The notes under the pieces are model-generated. The model had not been told where the DNA came from and ran no database searches. It saw nothing but the letters and a program-made list of their open reading frames with translations. Below, piece by piece: positions 55,778 through 64,000 of a DNA stretch of 64,000 nucleotides (positions are counted from its first letter, which is position 1; each line of letters opens with the position of its first letter). A program made the position numbers and the translations under genes. The DNA is from Curvularia sp. ZM96 (lineage: Eukaryota; Ascomycota; Dothideomycetes; Pleosporales; Pleosporaceae): NCBI GenBank assembly GCA_022457065.1, contig JAJGBQ010000001.1, forward strand, positions 3,348,001 to 3,412,000. Reading direction: 5' to 3'.

Positions 55778-57631
55778 CTATAGTTGGGCCCTAAGCTTTG
55801 CATCCTCCCGGAACCGTTTCGGCCAGATACCCTGCTTACCCGGCGAAAGAATGCCCTTTGGATCTACCGCGTCCTTGATCGTCTCGACAAACCTCCGGTA
55901 CGCATGGTCGTTGAAATCATACAGTGAAGCCACCCGATCTGTTTCATGTTAGCCACGCATGCGCTGCCATAGCACCAAATGAGACCGCGTACCCATGGTA
56001 TTCACATGACTGCGATACTTGCTGTACCCCCTCTTCTTACCCGCCTCGAACAAGTCGTCAAAGATCCTTTGCACCGCCTCCCGGTGCCCCGCATTCCTCT
56101 TGTCAAATGTGAACATGTTGACGAATATGACGTGGCGCTCATGCATGAAAAAGTCGCAGAACAGGTCAAAGCCATGCTTTTCGCAAATGCCCTTGGCTGT
56201 CTTGACCCAGGCGAGAATCTCCTTGCCATTCGACGGGATAATCGGACTGTAGTCGTAATGTGCCCCAATGCCCCCTCCAGCCTTGGGAAGTCTGAACTTG
56301 ACCATGGGCAGCGACCAAAGCGACGGTATGCCGACGAAGAAGCCGCCCTCAGTCTCAGGCACTGATGTAGGATCCAGTGTCTGTCCCTCGGGTGCAGCAA
56401 ACATCTTGCCCTGAAGACGGCCCTTCGGTGCCTTTTTCTTGACAATCTTCTGCAGCTCGTCAAAGTGCGCCTGGACCACGTCTTTTGCGCCGTAGAGGCC
56501 GAATTTGGCGTTCCAGTACCCAAGTCCAAGCTGCGCCTGGAGCTCTTTGATGCGCCAGTCAGGAATCGGCGTCTCGTGCGGCCAGAAATCTTCGCGACGA
56601 CCCATCATGCCCAGCCATTCCGTCACGTTGGACACGTACACAGTGTTTGGAATCAGGCCGTCGCGCCGAAGTGGTCCAAACGTGTCCGCAATCGTTTCGA
56701 CGTCGTCAAAATCTGGCATGTCAAAGCTGCATGACATGTATGCTTGCGGGGCCGGCGTGAGCCAAATGCCCAGTTTCGTTACGATGCCTAGATTCGACTG
56801 TAGAAAAAGGCCTTCGATGCTGGGGCCAAACGTGAATTTAGAGAGATGCGCCGAGGGCGAATTCGAGACGGCAAATTGGCCGGTTCGCACAAGATCGCCA
56901 TTTGCCAGCATGGCTTCTACGCCGGCAATGTGCTGATGATGCGTCGAGGTCGGTGTGAAGCCTGTGCCGCGATCCAAGGTGTTTCCTACGACCGAACCCC
57001 AGCCAAGCGATGGAACAGAAGGCCAGACATTCAGCTTGTTCTTGACGCAATACTCGTACAGGTCGGTAAAGGTGACGCCGGGTTCTACAACTGCGTAGGC
57101 ATATTCGGCGTTGACTTCAATAATCTTGTTCATGCGGTGGAGATCTAGTGCCACAGAACCCGTGACTCTTGGTGCTGGTCCACCATAGCTAGGCAAAGTC
57201 AGCATTTGCCTTGTCCATCTTAACAAGCAGGTCCAGCTCTTGAACAGAGAAAAGAAAATGTCTTACCCCAGGTTCTTTCCCCTCGAAAACGTCCACACCG
57301 GAATCCCAAACTCCCCCGATATCTCCAGCACTCCTCTCAACTCGTCCACATTCTTGGGCCTCACAGCCGCACTCGGCATCTTCCTCGCTTCCGCATCTTC
57401 CTCATGCAGCTCGTATGGATCAATATATTCTGCCAGCTCGTCGGGCCGGTGATATACCTGGTCCGCCCCAACAACCGCCTTGTACCGATCCAGCGCTGCA
57501 TCAAAAGTCGGGCGCGAGATACCCGGCGGGAGGACGCATGTCAGGGGCGTAGTGACCGAGTCGCGGAAGAGTGTCGAGTGAGTGGATTGGTAGGTTGCAT
57601 CTGCATATGCGGCTGCTGGATTCGATGGCAT
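55778..57631 (-). CDS. VAO-family FAD oxidoreductase (vanillyl-alcohol oxidase / 4-cresol dehydrogenase-like)
   Basis: Three exons: 57267-57631, 55993-57188 and 55778-55938, with introns of 78 and 54 nt, encode 573 aa. The FAD-binding PCMH part (about 70-300) shows AAVRPKNVDELRGVLE, SRGKNLGYGGPAPRVTGSV, VVEPGVTFTDL and SVVGNTLDRGTGFTP. The C-terminal substrate domain ends with DAVDPKGILSPGKQGIWP. The overall plan matches fungal vanillyl-alcohol oxidase, which oxidises 4-substituted phenols. There is no signal peptide; the N-terminus is polar, so cytosol or peroxisome is possible although no SKL ending is present. A His in MHERHVIFVNMF aligns with the FAD-linked His of the Penicillium enzyme. 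The Asp of that enzyme which governs flavinylation and catalysis is Thr204 here, so substrate or mechanism may differ. Confidence 0.85.
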
Positions 57632-58714
57632 GCTGTGTTTTTACTTTTATTTTTTATTCCAGTAGCTCTTCGTACAAGTATTCGAGGATATGATGAATTT
57701 CGCCCTTGAATAAAGATATCACCGGCACACACGAAATATCTCTTTTTTTTCCTTGCCTTTTCTCTGTTCTTCCCAGTTTCTCAGTAAAAATGCGACAGAG
57801 TTTGATGTTCAAATCCAATGTCCTGTCATACTCCTTGTACATATGCCGACTAAACACCCATGTCTCTCAGCCTTCCCCACATTTGCGGAGCAAGGCGGGA
57901 CCACACGCCCCCACCCCACATTCCCTCCTTCTCCCTTCTCCCGCTTTCTCCAACAATTTTCTTTTGGGGTCCTTTTTTCTTGGGGCCTCGGAATAACGCA
58001 CCTGATTGCATGGGGGAAAAGAAACGACTCCTATTATACCCCCCACAATACACATGGACTTCGGCCACAACCCGGCGATGTCTACTTGGTAGTCTGCGAA
58101 AAGTGTGCAAATATAAACAGATCGCTATCCAGCCTTTTTTTTTCTTTTGGCGAGACTTCAGGTAGGTTTGTAAAAAAAACTCTTGAATTTACTACCGTGT
58201 AGAGCTACTTTGTAAACTAACCAGTTGTGCATCTGTGACAAGTTCAAATCATCACCTAGTTTGGCTTACTTTTTTTCTTTCATACTGCTTTAAATCAAAA
58301 ATTATCTTTTTTTTTGCTGATATCGAGTATTCACGCTCACAAGCAAAGGATTCTGGGTAACAACCGCCGATCAAAGTTATGGACCTATGGCAAATATAAG
58401 AGTTTTAACCTACTTAACGTCTGGCCGAACAGAAAATCGGGATAGCTACCTACATCACATACTTTCGCTGACTATCAAGTGTTGATGCTCACACGCAAAG
58501 CCCTCTGGGTAACGGCCACATGCAAGGAATTGAATACTTGACAGCGGCAAAGGGGAAGCTAGGCCGAACTAGACAATTGATTCCAATTCAATACAGTGTA
58601 GAGCCACCTTGTGCATCAACCAAAGTTTTGGATCTGTAACAAATACAAGGGGTTTGAACGACATGAAGTCTGGTCGAACAAAAGCTAGATACTCACGCCC
58701 AAGTTATGTCCTGT
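57632..58714. other. AT-rich spacer with T-runs and degenerate repeats
   Basis: About 1.1 kb between the VAO start and the 3' end of the unknown six-exon gene. It contains several poly-T or poly-A runs (for example around 58,134-58,146 and 58,305-58,315). Its right half holds the diverged repeats described separately. No open frame here is convincing. Confidence 0.5.
58197..58680. repeat. Diverged interspersed repeat copies
   Basis: Three pairs of related segments lie within 480 bp: 58197-58222 with 58596-58621, 58335-58361 with 58487-58513 (23 of 27 bases equal), and 58372-58431 with 58621-58680 (about 45 of 60 equal by hand). Many of the differences are transitions. The spacing between partners varies (399, 152 and 249 bp), so this is an old, rearranged local duplication rather than a simple tandem array. 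The block ends about 35 bp before the stop codon of the neighbouring minus-strand gene. Confidence 0.65.
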
Positions 58715-60632
58715 TTACCATGTTAATCCCGTCTTTCGTTCCCAAGTCTTCGCCAGTGGTGTTCCATTCAGCTCCGGAAACTTGTCTCGACATACAAATG
58801 CTAAGCGACGGAGTAACCGTTCGAGGTATGCGCGTCGTATGATGTCTACGGGCTGTCGGTTATTGCAAATATGAGCGATCTCTGAGTATTCGACATTGGC
58901 CAGACTAACGAATGCCTAAGTAATGTGAGAACTTGCGTCGCAGTGTGGATAAAGGAGGAGTATGGTACGTACTTCTGAAATCCCTCGTCGCCTCAGGGCT
59001 TCCAACATCCTTTCCCATGTTTGAGATCCGTTCAGCTCAGACACAGCTGGCCAAGAGCCAAAGAACAGCTTGATCATAGGCGTCGTGCACTGTATATCAT
59101 GTCAGTCTCTTATACGGTACATGAACATTCACTCGGCATACCGGTAACGCATGAGTAAACATGAAAGGCATCGTCTTCAGCTCAGGGAACGCCTTTGGTA
59201 CCGCGATAGCCCAGTACCGCAATGCTTCTTCGACGTCATGCTTGGTTTTCTTGATATTGAAGTGCTTTCTGTACCTTGAAAAGGCGGAGAGAATCGCTGT
59301 GTGAAGACTCGTCTTTGTATGTACCTTTGACTCGCCGTTGAGTGTGGTTCTAAATACTTGCTAGATTGTATTAGTTACAATTGTAGCAGCAACAGGGCGA
59401 ACACCTACCTCGACTGATATCCGACGTTCAAGATTCTCCATAATTGTTGCCACAGTCTTAAAATTGTTGAGACACTGGTCTGAAGTCAGGTTGCCTGTTC
59501 CCAACAGTAATCGGAGCACAGGCATGTCGAAATCCTGTTCAAGTTAGTGATTTTTATGTCGCACAGAGCTATGCGTTTGCCTCACACTGCTGATACTCTC
59601 ACTCCTCCGAGTGCCTCTATCCTTTCTGATAGTTGCCTTTGTACATAAGACTGGCAGCGGGAACCCGTCAATTACAGTTGGCGAAGTCTTCGAAACATGG
59701 CCCTCAGTGGCCTCTTGTTTCACGATGTTCTTTTCATGAGAGGCAACAACAGGTCGTGTCTTTCCTGGCGCTGGCGTCATTCGAGGAAGAGTAGTATGTG
59801 ACGGCGCCGATCGAACTAACATTGTCCGATCGCCGTTTTGGAGTAATTCCAGGCTGTAGATCCAATGATCAAATTCGTCCTGAGGCAATGCATCTAGCAT
59901 TGATTGTATTTCGAGCCTAAGTTCCTTCCTCGAGGCCTTGGATCCCAGCTGTTGTCTAGCAATCGGCAACGCGTGATACGCGAATAGATCAGCAGTGCGG
60001 GGGAAGGCGGTGCCGATATCAGCAAGATCAGTTGAATCAACGTCCCATGCCCAGGTTGATGAGACCTTTTTATCCTTGCGTCGCTGTTGTACTGTATCAG
60101 GAGTCGAAGTAGCATCTTGAGCTACTGGCGCATCCATCTCGATCAGGGCATCTTGCCGTTGGATATCTTCGATGGATGTTGTCTTCCGACATTTCCTCTT
60201 CTTTCGTGGCAAGGGCTCCTCGACACCAGTGTCGTGATTATCTCTGTTTTTATTGCCAATTGAAGCGTCGTACGCGCTGAGCATTCCTGTCAAGCGTTGC
60301 ACCATCTCGGACTTGAAAACCTCGGACATACGCCGGATGTTGGCGGTGTTTGCATGCTCTTCCCGCATATGCTCCTCGACTACTCGTTGGCCGAGCTGCT
60401 CAAGAATTCCATCCGGAAAGCAAACTCGGACAAGTCCTCGTATTGCCTCTCTAAAGACGTCGTTATGTAGGTCAGTCGCCGATGAAATGACCTTTATACG
60501 GAAGGTCCACTCTTCGCTTGTTGGTAGCTGTTCGGACGATGAGTCCCTCTAGAGGATATTAGTGTGCTGTGTTTCCCACAGAATTACAGTAGTGAGAGAA
60601 CTCACGCGTCTTTTATTGTTGATGGTAGCCAT
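58715..60632 (-). CDS. Six-exon gene of unknown function
   Basis: Exons 60606-60632, 59586-60548, 59409-59534, 59142-59360, 58973-59089 and 58715-58915, with introns of 57, 51, 48, 52 and 57 nt, join to a continuous 550-aa frame. All introns fall at phase 0 and use good donors (GTGAGT, GTGAGG, GTAGGT, GTATGC, GTACGT). The long frame across five joins is strong support for a real gene. Residues 10-90 are helical (WTFRIKVISSATDL, AIRGLVRVCFPDGILEQL). A basic nuclear-localisation-like stretch follows (PRKKRKCRK). Residues 165-230 are helical, the middle is disordered, and the C-terminal 230 residues again look folded, with RYWAIAVPKAFPELKTMP and IKLFFGSWPAVSELNG. I do not recognise the family. 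The motif FPEL recurs twice in the C-terminal part, suggesting an internal repeat. Confidence 0.65.
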
Positions 60633-60942
60633 AGTGTCGCTTCGGTTGAAGGCGCGCAAGAGGGCAATGAGAAAGGAACTGCGAGTAAAGGTAGGTATGG
60701 AAACAATCAGGCCGCCTTAATCCGATGCGGTAGACATTGACATAGCCTAGCTGAAAAGCGCAAGAGTGGCCCCACTTTGCTAACTGTATTAGTCTAAGTG
60801 AAGGTAGGTGAAGGCAGGTGAAGGTGAGTGCGTGAGCAAACAGCAGGCACGTGCAAGCATCACAATATTGGCACCTCCATACCCACAAAAACAACGCAAC
60901 ACGTATCGCTTTTTGATTTCTATCAAACTCAAGTCCCGTGAA
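60633..60942. other. Spacer between the unknown gene and beta-galactosidase
   Basis: About 310 bp with the unknown gene's promoter and the 3' flank of the beta-galactosidase gene, both on the minus strand. It contains short GTGAAGG/GCAGGTGAAGG-like tandem units around 60,797-60,828. Nothing else is visible. Confidence 0.45.
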
Positions 60943-63900
60943 CTAAGGTGACTGTAAGAGGACCTCAAACTCAAAAGGCTCACACAATAAGCTATATTCG
61001 TCCAGGGTTCTGGGTCCACAACTGCCACTGCCCAGTCCATGGTGCTGAGCATCCAACCTCAGCACAACCTCTTCCCGCTTCTTCTTCCTCAGTTCATGAG
61101 GGTGACCTGCAGCAGCCACGTCCTTCATCCTGTAGTGGCTGGCCTGGAAGTCAAATAGCTTCTTCTCTGCATCTGATTTGCCCACGAACTGAGCGAGCAG
61201 CCCTGCGCCACTGCCGTTGGTGACACGGAGGTAGCGAGTGTCTGTGCGGTTTGCTGACTCTTGTGGAACTTCATAGTCTACCCAAAGCTCGTCGATGCTC
61301 GAGGCGGTGTATTTGCCGACAGGTTGAGAGAATTTGCTGTCCCGGTACGACTCGCCGAAACCGCGGCCAAACCACTCAACTTGCTGAAACTGCTTGGGAA
61401 GTTCCATGACAAGGCCAATACGCGGGAGCGTGCGAGGCAAATTCTGGCCCTTTGGTGTACCGGCGACGTGTACAGACACTGTTCCACTAGCACTGAACGT
61501 GTAGGTCAGAGTAGTATCAATAGACCAGGAGAGAACTGGAGGCGCAACGCGCTGTTGTACAGTAATCTTCAGAGTCTCCGCCCCTTGCTGTGACCACTCG
61601 ACCTTGCGGGTAGCTGGCTTGGCGTGTTGAAGATGCTTGTCTTTCCAATCCCAACCGTCCTGGGGTATGTCATTGTCAGTAGGAGCGCGGAAGATGTCAA
61701 ACTCCGGTGCTTTGGAGATGAGTTCTGTGGACCCCTGCACCCACGAAGTAAGAGTTCCATAAACGGTATTGAACTTCCACGTAGCATCATCGGTCGTGAT
61801 TTTAATGACGGTCTTGGACTCGGTCTCGACCTTGATCTGCTTACCCTTAGCATCGGCTCGCTGCAGAGATGAAACCGGAGTGATCGAGATCTGTGCGTTT
61901 GCAACCTCGAAGCCTGCTTGGAGGTACGCGGTTGCTTCCTTCAACTGAAATGAGACACTAATCAGGGTCTCGCCCTTGGCTCCCTCAACCTTTGGAAGCT
62001 GCAGCTCAAAGGTCTGACCCGGTAAGACACCAGATGGAATTTCCAGACTTCCAGATCCAGCAGCATTTCCGGATTCGGAAGTTGTAGTATAGTTGCAGGT
62101 CAAATGATCAAGTGTAACAAAGTCATATCTGTTGATGAACGTAGCTTTCGAGGCAATCGACTCCAGAAGCTGCACTGGCTCGATAGCCTTCTTGTATTCA
62201 ATCAGTCCCGCATTCGGCTTGTGGTCGGAGTTGACGAGTCCGTCCATGACAAATGTTGCATCATGAACTTCTTCGCCAAAGTCTCCACCATATGCATAAA
62301 ACTCCTCCCCTGTTTGCCTGTCCTTGGTGAGAAGGCCGTGGTTGGCCCATTCCCAGGCGAAACCACCTTGCAGGGTAGGGTACTTGTAGAAGGCATCAAT
62401 GTACTCCTTGATATTTCCTGGGCCGTTTCCCATTGCATGTACCTAATACGGTCAGCTAGATCGGTATTCGTCGAGGGAATGCACTTACGAATTCACACAG
62501 AATGAGCGGCTTCTTCTTCTCCTTGTCTTCTCCAAATCGAACAATCTCGTCAATGGGAGGATACATCCTGGAGTACATGTCCATTGTGTCGGCATAAATG
62601 TCGGCTTCGTAGTGGATGGGCCGGCTGTCGTCATACGCCTTGATGTGTTCATACATGGCTACAAAATTGCAACCCATAAACGCTTCATTACCCAAACTCC
62701 AAATGATGATCGAAGGATGCATTTGGTCTCTCTTTACAAGTGCTTCGGCACGGTCGACATATGCGTGGGTCCAGTCCTTATTGTTAGTTGTCCATTCCGC
62801 AGCTTCCTTGCGGGTGAGAAGCTGTCGCTCACGGAAAGGCATGGCACGCTGTTCAGTGCTCAGTGCTGCATCCGAGATGCTCTCGAATCCATGGCATTCC
62901 AGGTCTGCTTCATCTATGACCCAGAAACCCATCTCATCGGCGAGATCATACAGCCGTGGGTCATTGAGCTGATGCGATGTGCGGATAGCATTGATGTTGT
63001 GGCGCTTCATAGTCAACAAATCCTCTTTCATGAACTCATAAGGGACAGCACGGCCACAGGTGGGGTGGTGCTCGTGGCGATTGACTCCACGGAAGACGAC
63101 TCGTTTCCCGTTGACCAAGAGCAAGCCATTCTTCATCTCAACCTGCCTGAAACCGATGCGCTGGGCAACGACTTGACCGCCGGCGGACACGACCAAGTGA
63201 TAGAGATTTGGCGACTCGGCAGTCCATTTCAAGGGGTTCTTAACCTGGATGCTGAGCTTGGTTTCACCACTGTTGTCAATCTGGGTTTCTGCCGAAGCAA
63301 CTTGTTGCTTGTTGGCGTCTAATAGCTTTACTGCGAGCTTGCCAGATCCGGTGGTGGTAATCTTGAGCTTGAGCTCGGCATCAGTGTAGGAAGAGTCAAG
63401 AAGCGTTTGTGCAAAAACGTTGTCGATTCTAGATTCCTTGGGAAAGCCAACAAGAAAAACATCTCGGAAACTGTTGTGGTAAGCGCCGAAGACTCTAGGA
63501 GAACTGCCGAAACTTACATGCCGCTTAGCCACCACTGATCCTGATCTTCAATGTACGTACCATCGCAGTGCTGGTAGACCCTGACGGCTAACGTGTTCTC
63601 CCCGTTGAGATCGACCAAGGAGGTGATGTCGAATTCATCGGGATTCCTACTGCCTTGGGAATAGCCGACTTGTTTCCCATTGACCCATACATGGAAGGCT
63701 GCATCAACGCCTTCAAATCGAAGGCGGATCTGGCTGTCCTTGAGCGACTGGGGAATCTGGAACTTGCGGACATACGAGCCCGTCTCGTTTTCGGTAAAGG
63801 GAACATTGGGCGGGTCTACGGGGATGTGGTAGATGACATTGGTATACTGCGGGCCTTTACCAAAGCCTTGGAGCTGCCACATGCCCGGGACAGCAATATC

Positions 63901-64000
63901 ACTCCATGACGAAGTGTCAAAGGCAGTTGACTCGAAGCCATCGGGAGCCTCGAATGGCGAGTAGGAATGGTGAAACTTCCATGTGCCGGACAGGGAGTGA
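60943..64000 (-). CDS. GH2 beta-galactosidase, LacZ/Lac4 type (5' end missing)
   Basis: Three exons are visible: 63518-64000 (continuing past the right edge), 62489-63470 and 60943-62442, with introns of 47 and 46 nt. Nearly 990 residues are present, and only a short N-terminal part should be missing. The order matches large GH2 enzymes: sugar-binding jelly roll (GMWQLQGFGKGPQYTNVIY, DQDQWWLSGIFRDV), immunoglobulin-like domain, TIM barrel (GVNRHEHHPTCGRAV), and a C-terminal Bgal_small_N-like domain (FGRGFGESYRD, NGSGAGLLAQF). The acid/base Glu is in SLGNEAFMG and the nucleophile Glu in LILCEF, directly before the second intron. No signal can be judged. Related yeast enzymes are cytosolic and cleave imported lactose. 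No lactose permease is next to it in this window. Confidence 0.92.

Overview
The window reads as nuclear DNA of a filamentous ascomycete. Genes sit on both strands and are interrupted by short introns (mostly 44-78 nt, GT-AG, with CTAAC/CTGAC-like branch sites). The gene families are typical of Pezizomycotina: velvet protein, Pth11-like rhodopsin-domain receptor, Zn2Cys6 regulators, DHA2 transporter, VAO-type flavoenzyme. Overall gene content suggests Dothideomycetes, perhaps Pleosporales; this is inference, not a measured placement. Gene models below were spliced by hand from the sequence; every multi-exon model keeps one open frame across all joins.

Layout. 0-7 kb: the 5' end of an eIF3m gene, an 888-aa protein that may be a meiotic chromosome-axis component, a small membrane protein, and a four-exon rhodopsin-domain membrane protein. 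6.7-10.9 kb: a 4.2-kb stretch with no supportable gene. 10.9-17.3 kb: a compact maltose-utilisation group (permease, GH13 maltase and a Zn2Cys6 regulator). The permease and maltase diverge from a shared 970-bp promoter that carries two CCG-N9-CCG elements. 17.3-20.2 kb: a second gene-free stretch. 20-28 kb: housekeeping genes (a coiled-coil protein of unknown role, an Impact-N protein, mitochondrial ribosomal protein bL34m divergent from a probable RNA polymerase I A14 subunit, the CAAX protease Ste24) and a secreted aspartic protease.

29-38 kb: a small membrane-anchored charged protein, the velvet regulator VelB, a Zn2Cys6 regulator and a DHA2-type efflux pump. 38-54 kb: four large minus-strand genes in tandem, namely phosphatidylinositol 4-kinase STT4 (five exons, the first only 5 nt), a germinal-centre (STE20-like) kinase, a 913-aa disordered fungal protein, and a C2H2 zinc-finger regulator. 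54-64 kb: a 2-kb GC-rich leader region, a VAO-family flavin oxidase, an AT-rich stretch with old diverged repeats, a six-exon gene of unknown function, and a GH2 beta-galactosidase that runs off the right edge.

Functionally, three parts concern carbon acquisition or turnover (maltose group, beta-galactosidase, aromatic alcohol oxidase). The regulators include VelB, which in other moulds links development with secondary metabolism. No secondary-metabolite backbone gene, CRISPR array, tRNA, rRNA or intact transposon was recognised. The least expected items are the candidate axis protein at 1.6-4.3 kb, the maltose group with its promoter motif, the altered active-site region of the VAO-family enzyme, and the degenerate repeat block at 58.2-58.7 kb.
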